64,000 bases of DNA from Ferruginibacter sp. (GTDB taxonomy: Bacteria; Bacteroidota; Bacteroidia; Chitinophagales; Chitinophagaceae). The stretch covers positions 124,001 to 188,000 of the forward strand of contig JAHBTN010000004.1 in the NCBI GenBank assembly GCA_019638575.1, written 5' to 3'. Of this stretch, positions 9,366 to 17,627 are shown piece after piece; position 1 is the stretch's first letter, and each line of letters opens with the position of its first letter. A program made the position numbers and the translations under genes. The notes beneath the pieces were generated by a model that worked only from the letters and a program-made list of their open reading frames with translations, was not told where the DNA came from and did no database searches.

Positions 9366-11297
9366 ATGAATAAGTACGCAGTTGTATGGTTGATCTGTTT
9401 TATCACCCTGGCCTCATCGTTTAGTGTGGCACAAACTGCCGCCATTGATAGTTTAAAAAAAGAATTTACCCAACAAACCGATGATGCAAAAAAACTGGCA
9501 GCCCTGGTAAGTCTATGCAATTACCATCAAAGCATCAACAAAGATTCATTGTATGCGTATGCATTAATGGCCAATTCGCTTTCAGCCAAAACCAAAACAA
9601 ACAGCACGGCGGCGGCAATCATTCTTGCCAATGCATACCTGCGTATGGGAAAAACAGATAGTGCACTTTCCATTGCAGAAACTAACCTTACAACCAATAC
9701 TGTAGCCAATCCTGCCACAAGGCCTTTTTATTTTACACTGTCTGCTATAAAAGCAGATTGCTTTGGCGATGCAGCCAATTATACTGATGCCCTTGCACAA
9801 TTGTATAAGATTATCAGCGAAGCAGAAACTTATAACGACCCGATTGTTTTGGCAAAAAACATAAATACCATTGGCGTAATACAGTATAACCTCGATCATG
9901 TACCCGAAGCTTTCAATTGGTATTTCAAAGGCCTGTCATACACTTCGCCAACGCCGGGTTTTGCAGCGGTTACCGGCGCATTGTATATCAATCTTGCCGA
10001 AACATACCGATGGGTTGGAAAAACAGATTCGGCAACTTATTTTATTGATAAGGCCATTCCGCTTTGTACACAAAGTCAAAATTTATTTTTCCTTGGAAAT
10101 GCTATCAGGGTGAAAGCAAGTATTTATAAACAACAAAAAGATTATGCTAAAGCCGAAGAAACCATGCTTGCCAGTATTGCCATTAAAGAAAAGCTTGAAG
10201 GCAAACTGCGTTTTTCTAACGAGCAAATTGCCCTTGCCAATATATATATGAATGCAGGTTTGTACGATAAGGCGATTGCCATGCTTAACAGGGCGCTTGC
10301 CGAAGACAAGGATGAAACCAAAGCGGATGCACTCATTATTTCGTATTACAGCACACTTGCCAAATGTTATCATCAAAAAGGCGATACCAAAAACTATACA
10401 TCAACTCTTGAAAAAATAATTGGAGCCAAAGATGCATTTTATGAAGCCAATTCGGCACAGGCTATTGCAGAGCTGCAAACTAAATACGAACTGCAAAAAA
10501 AAGAAAAGACAATCATACAGCAAAAGCTAAACCTTACCGTAAAAAATTATTGGCTGTACGGCTCGGCATTATTTGCTGCCATGATGATAATAATTGTATG
10601 GCTTGGATTTAAAAATTACCGTCGCAAACAGGATGTAAAAATGCAACTGGCGCTGCAGGAAGAAAAAAGGATTGCCGCCCAATCGGTGGTTGATGCCGAG
10701 GAACAGGAACGCAAACGCATTGCTGCCGACTTACACGATAATATTGGCGCTTATGCATCGGCCATAAGAGCCGATGTGGAAAAAATTACGGATAATGGTT
10801 TTGAAAAAAATCATGACTCCCTGCAAAACCTGCAGCAGCATTCGCAGGAAATCATCAACTCCTTAAGAGATACCATTTGGGTATTAAACAAGGAACACAT
10901 CACCATCACCGGCATTGGCGACCGCATTAAAAATTACATCAACAAACTGCAACCCACATACAGTCATATCATATTCCAGGTTGATGAAGACATCAGTAAC
11001 GATGCCCGGCTCAGTTCAAAACATGCGCTTGCTATTTTCAGGATTGTGCAGGAAGCCATACACAATGCGCTAAAGCACAGCAACGCATCAAACTTAAAAA
11101 TTGAAATACACAGTGCAGCTAACATAAGGTTTACAATTGCTGATGATGGAAAAGGTATTGAAAACATCACAGGCAATGCTACCGGCAACGGCCTCCTTAA
11201 CATGAAGGCAAGGGCAAAAGATGCCGGTATGCAACTGGAAATATTATCGCCAAACAACAAAGGCACAAGCCTGGTATTAACAAGTACTACAAATTAA
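9366..11297 (+). CDS. TPR-containing sensor histidine kinase (NarX/DegS type)
   Basis: 643 residues. A signal peptide (about 1-22) is followed by a periplasmic region of TPR-like helical repeats (about 30-360), a coiled-coil stretch, a transmembrane helix at about 396-415, then a HisKA_3 dimerisation domain with phospho-acceptor His457 (RIAADLHDNIGA). The C-terminal HATPase domain shows a DDGKGI motif and GNGLLNMKARA. This architecture is common in Bacteroidota, where it pairs with LuxR/NarL-type regulators; such a regulator follows 51 bp downstream. No HAMP or PAS domain is seen. The signal sensed by the TPR region is unknown. Confidence 0.92.
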   Translation: MNKYAVVWLICFITLASSFSVAQTAAIDSLKKEFTQQTDDAKKLAALVSLCNYHQSINKDSLYAYALMANSLSAKTKTNSTAAAIILANAYLRMGKTDSALSIAETNLTTNTVANPATRPFYFTLSAIKADCFGDAANYTDALAQLYKIISEAETYNDPIVLAKNINTIGVIQYNLDHVPEAFNWYFKGLSYTSPTPGFAAVTGALYINLAETYRWVGKTDSATYFIDKAIPLCTQSQNLFFLGNAIRVKASIYKQQKDYAKAEETMLASIAIKEKLEGKLRFSNEQIALANIYMNAGLYDKAIAMLNRALAEDKDETKADALIISYYSTLAKCYHQKGDTKNYTSTLEKIIGAKDAFYEANSAQAIAELQTKYELQKKEKTIIQQKLNLTVKNYWLYGSALFAAMMIIIVWLGFKNYRRKQDVKMQLALQEEKRIAAQSVVDAEEQERKRIAADLHDNIGAYASAIRADVEKITDNGFEKNHDSLQNLQQHSQEIINSLRDTIWVLNKEHITITGIGDRIKNYINKLQPTYSHIIFQVDEDISNDARLSSKHALAIFRIVQEAIHNALKHSNASNLKIEIHSAANIRFTIADDGKGIENITGNATGNGLLNMKARAKDAGMQLEILSPNNKGTSLVLTSTTN

Positions 11298-11348
11298 GTA
11301 TGGCATTTTAAAATAAAATGATTGATTTTGCAAACAGAAATTAACCGC

Positions 11349-12029
11349 ATGGGCAAAACGATAAAAATAGGATTGGTAGATGATAAGGCTGTTAACCGCA
11401 GCAGCGTATCAGAAAAAATAAAACAGTTTGAAGACCTTGATTTCTGTTTTATTGCCACTAACGGCAGCGACTGCCTGGAACAGTTGAAAGGCCTGCCACA
11501 CGAAAAACTGCCGCAGGTTATTTTTATGGACCTGGAGATGCCCGAAATGGATGGCGTGCAAACCATCAGCATTGCAAGGGTGCTGTACCCACAAATTTTT
11601 TTTATTGTACTAACTGTTTTTGATGATGATGATAAAATTTTTGAAGCCATAAAAGTTGGTGCACATGGATATATGCTTAAAGATGAAAGCGCCATTGGCC
11701 TGCACAATGCCATTACCAATGTAGTGGAAAACGGGGGCGCCCCCATGAGCCCCGCTATTGCCCGCAAAGCCCTATCGCTGCTAAGCAATGCCGCCTTACA
11801 AAACACATCGCCGCAAACTGCAACAGATGTTATCAGCGAACTGCTTACCCAACGTGAAAAAGAGATACTGCAACATACCATCACCGGTTACGATGCCAAA
11901 CGCATCGCCTCTATCCTCGATTTAAGTGTACTCACCATACGCAAGCATATTGCCAACATTTATCAAAAGCTGCATGTAAGCAGCAAGGCACAGGTAATAA
12001 GCCTGGCACATAAAAACAACTGGATGTAA
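11349..12029 (+). CDS. NarL/LuxR-family DNA-binding response regulator
   Basis: 226 residues from the ATG at 11349 ([12 protein letters not shown]). A TTG 27 bp upstream is in frame but adds no conserved sequence. Receiver domain 1-120 has acidic residues D11/D12, phospho-acceptor Asp61 ([12 protein letters not shown]), a conserved Thr (VLTVFDD) and Lys (MLKDE). A GerE-type helix-turn-helix follows at about 165-222 (LTQREKEIL ... [17 protein letters not shown]). It is the cognate partner of the histidine kinase just upstream. The paa genes start 88 bp downstream on the same strand but appear to have their own promoter and operator. Confidence 0.93.
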   Translation: MGKTIKIGLVDDKAVNRSSVSEKIKQFEDLDFCFIATNGSDCLEQLKGLPHEKLPQVIFMDLEMPEMDGVQTISIARVLYPQIFFIVLTVFDDDDKIFEAIKVGAHGYMLKDESAIGLHNAITNVVENGGAPMSPAIARKALSLLSNAALQNTSPQTATDVISELLTQREKEILQHTITGYDAKRIASILDLSVLTIRKHIANIYQKLHVSSKAQVISLAHKNNWM

Positions 12030-12065
12030 AACCGGCACTCACGCCTTTTTAACCATCGACCAAAC

Positions 12066-12081
12066 ACTAACGGCTGTTAGT
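12066..12081 (+). promoter_or_regulatory. PaaR-like operator dyad in front of paaA
   Basis: ACTAAC-GGCT-GTTAGT is a perfect inverted repeat with 6-bp arms. Its inner 14 bases, CTAACGGCTGTTAG (12067-12080), match the pattern CNAACGNNCGTTNG reported for the Thermus TetR-family regulator PaaR at every fixed position but one (T for C at position 9). It lies 8 bp upstream of a likely -7 element and so would overlap the -33 region. That position fits repression relieved by phenylacetyl-CoA. No paaR gene is present in the window. The consensus is quoted from memory of the literature. Confidence 0.6.
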
Positions 12082-12089
12082 AATTTCAG

Positions 12090-12097
12090 TATCTTTA
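12090..12097 (+). promoter_or_regulatory. Candidate -7 promoter element for the paa operon
   Basis: TATCTTTA differs in one base from the Bacteroidota -7 consensus TAnnTTTG. It is 20 bp upstream of the paaA start codon and directly downstream of the operator dyad. No good -33 TTTG is visible at the expected spacing because the operator occupies that place. Confidence 0.45.
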
Positions 12098-12117
12098 CTG
12101 CAATAAAAAAAACAATT

Positions 12118-13059
12118 ATGCAGGTACAGGATCTTGAAAAAATATTCCAGGATAAGATTGATGCTGAAATAAAGATTGAGCCTAAAGACTGGATGCCGGA
12201 AGCATACAGGAAAACAAATATTAGGCAAATAAGCCAGCATGCTCACAGCGAAGTGGTAGGTATGCTGCCCGAAGGTAACTGGATAAGCAGGGCGCCATCT
12301 TTAAAACGTAAAGCTATATTAATTGCAAAGGTGCAGGACGAAGCCGGGCATGGATTATATCTTTATTCAGCCGCCGAAACCCTAGGCAGCAGCCGTGATG
12401 AAATGATTGCCGACCTGCTGAGCGGTAAAGCAAAATATTCTTCCATCTTTAATTATCCTACTTTAACATGGGCCGATATGGGTGCCATAGGATGGTTGGT
12501 TGATGGGGCTGCCATTTTAAACCAGGTGATGCTATGCCGTACATCGTACGGGCCTTATGCAAGGGCGATGGTTAGGATTTGTAAAGAAGAAAGTTTTCAT
12601 CAGCGCCAGGGCTTTGAATCGTTATTGGTTTTATCAAAAGGAACAACAGAGCAAAAAGCCATGTGCCAGGATGCAATAAACCGTTGGTGGTGGCCAAGCC
12701 TGATGATGTTTGGGCCCAAAGACAGCGAAAGCACCAACAGCGACCAAAGTATGAAATGGAAAATAAAAAGAAAAACAAATGATGAACTTAGGCAGCAGTT
12801 TGTTGATATGGCTGCCATGCAGGTGAAAGTACTGGGCATGACATTGCCCGACCCCGATTTAAAATGGAACGAAGAAAGGAAGCATTATGATTTTGGAGAA
12901 ATAAACTGGGAGGAGTTTTGGAATGTAGTAAAAGGAAACGGCCCATGCAATAAACAAAGGCTTGCCGCCAGGAACAAAGCGCATGATGATGGCGCCTGGG
13001 TTAGGGAAGCAGCAATGGCATACCAAGCTAAGAAAGAGAAAAAAAGAAATGCAGCTTGA
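12118..13059 (+). CDS. paaA: 1,2-phenylacetyl-CoA epoxidase catalytic subunit PaaA
   Basis: 313 residues, the usual length of PaaA. This is the di-iron oxygenase subunit that epoxidises the aromatic ring of phenylacetyl-CoA, acting with PaaB, PaaC, PaaD and the reductase PaaE. The ferritin-like four-helix core carries the carboxylate/His iron ligands in [14 protein letters not shown] and in [12 protein letters not shown], both intact. Conserved segments [16 protein letters not shown] and the C-terminal [21 protein letters not shown] are also typical of the family. First gene of the paa operon, behind an operator dyad. Confidence 0.96.
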   Translation: MQVQDLEKIFQDKIDAEIKIEPKDWMPEAYRKTNIRQISQHAHSEVVGMLPEGNWISRAPSLKRKAILIAKVQDEAGHGLYLYSAAETLGSSRDEMIADLLSGKAKYSSIFNYPTLTWADMGAIGWLVDGAAILNQVMLCRTSYGPYARAMVRICKEESFHQRQGFESLLVLSKGTTEQKAMCQDAINRWWWPSLMMFGPKDSESTNSDQSMKWKIKRKTNDELRQQFVDMAAMQVKVLGMTLPDPDLKWNEERKHYDFGEINWEEFWNVVKGNGPCNKQRLAARNKAHDDGAWVREAAMAYQAKKEKKRNAA

Positions 13060-13120
13060 TTATAAAGACCTGTAATTTATAATTTACCACATCAGGTAAT
13101 ACTGTTTAATTATTAGTAAA

Positions 13121-13858
13121 ATGAAAATTGGTTTAACATACACCATTAGCCCCGGCCTTCATGATGAAACAAAGCATAATAATTATGTAAAATGGTTGAA
13201 TTTGCCGGGGCTGGATGAAATAATCACTTTCAAAGTATCTGAATCAAATTCAAAAAGGATTGAAGAATGCAGCGGTTTAATTTTAACGGGAGGCATAGAT
13301 ATACATCCACAATACTATAATAGCAGTTCCTTAAACTATTGCAATGCGCCTGTTAAAGGCTTTCAAAAAGAAAGAGATGAATTTGAAATAGAAATTTTAC
13401 AGCAGGCTTTTAAACAAAACATACCTGTACTGGCAATATGCAGGGGTTTACAATTAGTGAATTGTTCATTAAATGGAACCCTGGTTCAAGATTTAGGAGA
13501 ATCGCTGAATAAAATACATAAACCTGAAAAAGATGATAAAATACATGGAATAAATATTGAAGAAAACAGTTTATTATATACAATTGTTGGTGAAAAAAAA
13601 TCCCTTGTTAACAGTGCTCACCACCAGGCTATTGATAAATTAGGCGATGGTTTGATGATTAGCTGTAGGGCAGATGATGGCACTATAGAAGGAATAGAAT
13701 GGGCTGACAAATCGGCTAAAGCCTTTTTTATTGGTGTACAATGGCATCCTGAAAGAATGTTTAAATTCAATCTTGATACCAACCCTGTCACTAAAAATAT
13801 AAGAGAGAATTTTATTAATGCGGCAAAAAAAATATACAACTATGAATTGTACAATTAA
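13121..13858 (+). CDS. Gamma-glutamyl hydrolase-like class I amidotransferase (peptidase C26)
   Basis: 245 residues, PuuD-like family that hydrolyses gamma-glutamyl bonds such as in gamma-glutamyl-GABA. Seen: GLILTGGIDIHPQYY at 52-66, nucleophile elbow Cys107 in AICRGLQLVN, and the His209-Glu211 partner in VQWHPE, so the triad is complete. It lies inside the paa operon between paaA (61 bp upstream) and paaB, overlapping the paaB start by 17 bp, so it is translated in step with epoxidase genes. It has no known role in phenylacetate degradation. It could remove a glutamyl or glutamine conjugate of an aromatic acid, but that is speculation. Confidence 0.85.
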   Translation: MKIGLTYTISPGLHDETKHNNYVKWLNLPGLDEIITFKVSESNSKRIEECSGLILTGGIDIHPQYYNSSSLNYCNAPVKGFQKERDEFEIEILQQAFKQNIPVLAICRGLQLVNCSLNGTLVQDLGESLNKIHKPEKDDKIHGINIEENSLLYTIVGEKKSLVNSAHHQAIDKLGDGLMISCRADDGTIEGIEWADKSAKAFFIGVQWHPERMFKFNLDTNPVTKNIRENFINAAKKIYNYELYN

Positions 13859-14210
13859 AAAATTCTATTACGGCGATATACCCGAAGATAATAGCGGCAG
13901 CAGTAACCAACCTGCAAGTAATGTTAGTGCAAACAGCTGGCCTCTTTGGGAAGTGTTCATCCGCAGCAAACAAGGTTTAGACCATAAGCATGTGGGCAGC
14001 CTGCACGCAGCAGATGCCACTATGGCTATTGAAAATGCAAGGGATGTGTACACCCGCCGGCAGGAAGGGGTAAGCATTTGGGTGGTGGAGAGTAAACATA
14101 TCACCGCATCAAACCCCGATGAAGCCGGTGAATTATATGAGCCTGCTGCAGATAAAATTTATCGCCACCCTACTTTTTACGATTTGCCAGATGAAGTGGG
14201 ACACATGTAG
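13842..14210 (+). CDS. paaB: 1,2-phenylacetyl-CoA epoxidase subunit PaaB
   Basis: 122 residues from the ATG at 13842, which precedes the first conserved residues and overlaps the end of the hydrolase gene by 17 bp. PaaB is the small non-catalytic bridging subunit of the epoxidase. Conserved features: WPLWEVFIRSKQGLDHKHVGSLHAADATMAIENARDVYTRR is the family core, followed by GVSIWVVES and a C-terminal YRHPTFYDLPDEVGHM. In-frame ATG codons upstream would fall inside the hydrolase gene and add only non-conserved residues. Confidence 0.94.
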   Translation: MNCTIKKFYYGDIPEDNSGSSNQPASNVSANSWPLWEVFIRSKQGLDHKHVGSLHAADATMAIENARDVYTRRQEGVSIWVVESKHITASNPDEAGELYEPAADKIYRHPTFYDLPDEVGHM

Positions 14211-14275
14211 AAATTAAAAAGTCAAAAGTCAAAAAAATAAGAAGGCTTTTACTATTACATTTTGAATTTTATTTT

Positions 14276-15010
14276 ATGAGTTTTTTAATAGATTATACGC
14301 TGCACCTGGCCGATAGCAATTTAATTCTTGCACAGCGAAATGCAGAGTGGTGCGGCCACGGGCCTATACTGGAACAGGATATAGCCATCACCAATATTTC
14401 ATTAGACCTGTTAGGGCAGTCGAGGAACATGTACCAATATGCCGCAACTTTAATGGGTAATGGTGCTACAGAAGATACGTTGGCTTATTTGCGAACAGAG
14501 CGTGAGTTTAAAAATTGTTTACTGGTAGAGCAACCCAATGGCGATTGGGGACAAACGGTGTTAAGGCAATTTTTATACAGCACTTTTCAGCAATTACTTT
14601 ACCAGCAATTACAAAAAAATACTGATGAACAATTGGCCGCTATTGCCGCTAAAGCCTTAAAAGAAATTGCCTACCATGTTCGCTGGAGCAGCGAATGGGT
14701 TATACGCCTGGGCGATGGAACAGTAGAAAGTCATCAGCGTATGTTACATGCAATTGATGAGTTGTGGAGATATACCGGCGAAATGTTTATCCCTGCCGAT
14801 TATGAAAATTCATTTGGAGTAAATGTAACAGCATTAAAAGATGAATGGATGCAAAAAGTTACATCGGTATTTGAAGAAGCAACATTGCCTATACCCGAAA
14901 AAATATTTATGCAAACCGGTGGTAAAACCGGAGTTCATACCGAACATTTAGGATATATACTTACCGAATTACAATATTTACAAAGAGCATATCCCGGTGC
15001 AGAATGGTAA
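14276..15010 (+). CDS. paaC: 1,2-phenylacetyl-CoA epoxidase subunit PaaC
   Basis: 244 residues, the structural partner of PaaA, a ferritin-like helical protein. Family segments are clear: LHLADSNLILAQRNAEWCGHGP near the N-terminus, DIAITNISLDLLGQSRNMYQYAA, and the central EIAYHVRWSSEWVIRLGDGTVESHQRM. The C-terminal TGGKTGVHTEHLGYILTELQYLQRAYPGAEW is diagnostic for PaaC. 65 bp downstream of paaB in the same operon. Confidence 0.95.
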   Translation: MSFLIDYTLHLADSNLILAQRNAEWCGHGPILEQDIAITNISLDLLGQSRNMYQYAATLMGNGATEDTLAYLRTEREFKNCLLVEQPNGDWGQTVLRQFLYSTFQQLLYQQLQKNTDEQLAAIAAKALKEIAYHVRWSSEWVIRLGDGTVESHQRMLHAIDELWRYTGEMFIPADYENSFGVNVTALKDEWMQKVTSVFEEATLPIPEKIFMQTGGKTGVHTEHLGYILTELQYLQRAYPGAEW

Positions 15011-15047
15011 CAATTAACACTAAAATTAATATCTAAACTATAATAAA

Positions 15048-15572
15048 ATGAAAGCAATATTTTCGGTCATCCTAACCTTATTTATTTTTAATTTTTCAAT
15101 TGCACAAAAAATAGCAGTTAGAAAAATACCACAGCCTGTTGCTTCTTCTACCGGCAGCAATGCATTCAGTGTATATAATTCATCTGAGCTACCTATAGTA
15201 GCACAATATTCAAAAGAAAGTGTGGTTGTATTTGATAAAGAAAATTATGATGATGCAAATGCATTTAATGCTGTTTCTTTTAAAGCACCTTCATCTGGTA
15301 TTTACCAATTTACAATGCAGTTAGGTTTAAAAGCAAAAAACACCAGTAGTTCCATCAGTCAGGTAATGTTGCAGATAAAATCAAATTCGCAAAGTAGTAC
15401 TCAATTAATAAATATACCAGCAGCATACGATAATGTAATAACTGCACAAACAAATGCATTATTTAAATTAAAAGCCGGGGATGAAGTATCTGTTGTAATG
15501 ATCAATTTGGGATCTGCAACAGCAGTTACCACAGGCAACCTAAGTGTATTTTCTGGTATTAAAATCAATTAA
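15048..15572 (+). CDS. Secreted protein of unknown function inside the paa operon
   Basis: 174 residues with a signal peptide (MKAIFSVILTLFIFNFSIAQ). The rest is Ser/Ala/Asn-rich and predicted mostly beta. A segment reading AVSFKAPSSGIYQFTMQLGL resembles the first strands of C1q/TNF-like jelly-roll domains, so a small jelly-roll fold is possible; this is a weak resemblance only. It lies 37 bp after paaC and 75 bp before paaD, on the same strand. No family assigned and no known link with phenylacetate metabolism. Confidence 0.75.
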   Translation: MKAIFSVILTLFIFNFSIAQKIAVRKIPQPVASSTGSNAFSVYNSSELPIVAQYSKESVVVFDKENYDDANAFNAVSFKAPSSGIYQFTMQLGLKAKNTSSSISQVMLQIKSNSQSSTQLINIPAAYDNVITAQTNALFKLKAGDEVSVVMINLGSATAVTTGNLSVFSGIKIN

Positions 15573-15647
15573 TGCCTTTGCAGTTTTATTAAAGCTTTTG
15601 CACAATGTTGCAAACTATGTAATAATATAAATAGATTGCTTGGTCAT

Positions 15648-16139
15648 ATGTTAGTACAAACAAATAAATTAAAAGCAACAACAGAAAATGTAATGCAGGT
15701 TTTATCTGCAGTTACCGACCCCGAAATACCCGTTCTGTCCATCATCGACCTGGGCATTGTGAGAGATGTAATTATTAATAACGATGAAGTTGAAATCATC
15801 ATCACAGCCACCTACTCCGGCTGCCCCGCCATGGATATGATTGCCATGAATATAAGGTTAGCAATGATGGAAAACGGTTTTTCAAAAATAAAAATAACAA
15901 CAGCACTTGCCCCCGCCTGGACAACCGATTGGATGAGTGAAGACGGAAAAAGAAAATTAAAAGAATACGGTATTGCTGCACCCGATAAAAATTTTAACAT
16001 AGCAACCGATGGTGTTGAATGCCCGCAATGCCATTCAACCAATACAAAACTTTTAAGTGAATTTGGCAGCACAGCCTGCAAGGCATTGTATCAATGTAAC
16101 AACTGCAGGGAGCCTTTTGACTATTTTAAGTGCCATTAA
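15648..16139 (+). CDS. paaD: Phenylacetyl-CoA epoxidase maturation/assembly protein PaaD
   Basis: 163 residues from the ATG at 15648 (an in-frame TTG 12 bp earlier is less likely). The N-terminal MIP18/DUF59-type domain (about 15-90) contains DPEIPVLSIIDLGIVRDV and the conserved Cys in TYSGCPAMDMI. The C-terminus has four cysteines, CPQC near residue 125 and CNNC near 149, in a probable zinc or Fe-S binding knuckle. PaaD is needed for epoxidase activity and probably assists metal-centre assembly. Its place after paaC agrees with the classical paaABCD order, although a secreted protein gene is inserted between them. Confidence 0.93.
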   Translation: MLVQTNKLKATTENVMQVLSAVTDPEIPVLSIIDLGIVRDVIINNDEVEIIITATYSGCPAMDMIAMNIRLAMMENGFSKIKITTALAPAWTTDWMSEDGKRKLKEYGIAAPDKNFNIATDGVECPQCHSTNTKLLSEFGSTACKALYQCNNCREPFDYFKCH

Positions 16140-16170
16140 TTTTACAATACAATTCTGTACATTTATAACT

Positions 16171-16812
16171 ATGGACTTAAGCATTTATTTTGAAGAAGCC
16201 GCACAGGTTTCTGTTGCCTTCATCATCGGAGCCGTAATTGGCCTTGAGCGTGAATTCAGGAGCAAACCTGCGGGCTTTAGAACAATGATTCTCATTTGTG
16301 TGGGCTCGTGCTTATATACCATCTTATCTAAAGAAGCTGATAATGCAAGCGGCGACCGCATTGCCAGTAACATTGTAACCGGTATAGGCTTTATTGGCGC
16401 AGGTGTAATTTTTAAAGAAGGTATTACCGTAAATGGTTTAACAACAGCTGCCATCATTTGGGTTACAGCTGCTTTAGGAATGGCCATTGGTTATCACAAT
16501 TATCCTTTAGCCATTGTTGTATCGGTAATGGTTGTAATAGCTTTGTTTGTACTGGAACCTGTACAACGATTCATAAACAGGTTTCATAAAGTGAAAGATT
16601 ATAGAATACGAACGGTATCTACTGGCGATATTTTTAAAAAAGAAATTGAAGTTTTTTTTGCTACCAACAGCATGACATACAGGTGCATGAAAATAGTTAA
16701 AGAAAATAAAGATGCTGTTTATTTATACCGCATCAGCTCGCCTGACAGGAATTATGATATTGTAAACAATTATTTATTGCATCATAAAGAAGTGAAAAGT
16801 TTTGAGTTCTAA
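16171..16812 (+). CDS. MgtC/SapB-family membrane protein
   Basis: 213 residues from the ATG at 16171. The N-terminal half has about four transmembrane helices with the family signatures AVIGLEREFRSKPAGFRTMILICVGSCL and VTGIGFIGAGVIFKEG. The C-terminal ~75 residues form a soluble ACT-like domain (RIRTVSTGD ... YRISSPDRNYD). MgtC proteins modulate Mg2+ and phosphate homeostasis or membrane potential. It takes the place where paaE would be expected, 31 bp after paaD and 20 bp before paaG, with no obvious metabolic link. Confidence 0.92.
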   Translation: MDLSIYFEEAAQVSVAFIIGAVIGLEREFRSKPAGFRTMILICVGSCLYTILSKEADNASGDRIASNIVTGIGFIGAGVIFKEGITVNGLTTAAIIWVTAALGMAIGYHNYPLAIVVSVMVVIALFVLEPVQRFINRFHKVKDYRIRTVSTGDIFKKEIEVFFATNSMTYRCMKIVKENKDAVYLYRISSPDRNYDIVNNYLLHHKEVKSFEF

Positions 16813-16832
16813 TAATTAAAACAAGCAGAATC

Positions 16833-17609
16833 ATGTCTTCCATATTATTCCAAATAAAAGATACTGTTGCATACATCACTTTAAACAGGCCCGATAAATT
16901 CAATTCATTTAACCGTGAAATGGCTTTATTAATGCAGGAAAAACTTGATGAAGCCGCAGCCTCAAAAGAAGTTCGTGCCATTTATATCACAGGCGCAGGC
17001 AAAGCTTTTTGTGCCGGGCAGGATATTGGAGAATTGGTTGGCGAAGAAAAGTTAGAGATTAAACAGATTCTGTCTGAACATTTTAACCCCATAGTGGAAA
17101 GGATAAGAAAAATTGAAAAGCCTGTTGTAGCTGCTGTTAACGGTGTGGCGGCAGGCGCCGGCGCCAACATGGCTTTGTGTTGCGATGTGGTGGTAGCGGC
17201 AGCATCTGCTTCATTTATACAGGCATTTAGTAAAATTGGATTGATACCCGATAGTGGCGGCACCTTTACTTTGCCCAGGCTTGTTGGCTGGCAAAAAGCA
17301 AGCGCCCTAATGATGACCGGCGATAAAGTATCGGCAACAGAAGCAGATAATATGGGCATGATTTACAAAGTTTTTGCCGATGATATTTTTGAAGAAGAAA
17401 GTAAAAAGATTGCAACAACACTTTCGCAAATGCCAACCAAAGGGCTTGCTTACACAAAGCATGCATTAAACCAATCGTTCTTTAATCATTGGGAGCAACA
17501 ACTTTCTTTTGAAGATCATTACCAGCAAAAAGCTGCCAGTACCGAAGACTATGCCGAAGGCATCAATGCATTTTTAGAAAAAAGAAAACCTGTTTTTAAA
17601 GGCAGGTAG
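16833..17609 (+). CDS. paaG: Enoyl-CoA hydratase/isomerase, likely ring 1,2-epoxyphenylacetyl-CoA isomerase PaaG
   Basis: 258 residues, crotonase superfamily. Visible: ITLNRPDKFNSFNREM, the oxyanion-hole segments GAGKAFCAGQDIGEL and AAVNGVAAGAGANMALCCDVVVAA, and the late SFIQAFSKIGLIPDSGGTFTLPRLVG with the conserved Asp. The GLIPDSGGT form and the paa context favour PaaG, which isomerises the ring epoxide to the oxepin, over a general hydratase. C-terminal FLEKRKPVFKGR is typical. 20 bp after the MgtC-like gene. Confidence 0.9.
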   Translation: MSSILFQIKDTVAYITLNRPDKFNSFNREMALLMQEKLDEAAASKEVRAIYITGAGKAFCAGQDIGELVGEEKLEIKQILSEHFNPIVERIRKIEKPVVAAVNGVAAGAGANMALCCDVVVAAASASFIQAFSKIGLIPDSGGTFTLPRLVGWQKASALMMTGDKVSATEADNMGMIYKVFADDIFEEESKKIATTLSQMPTKGLAYTKHALNQSFFNHWEQQLSFEDHYQQKAASTEDYAEGINAFLEKRKPVFKGR

Positions 17610-17627
17610 TTTTATTAAAATTATTTT

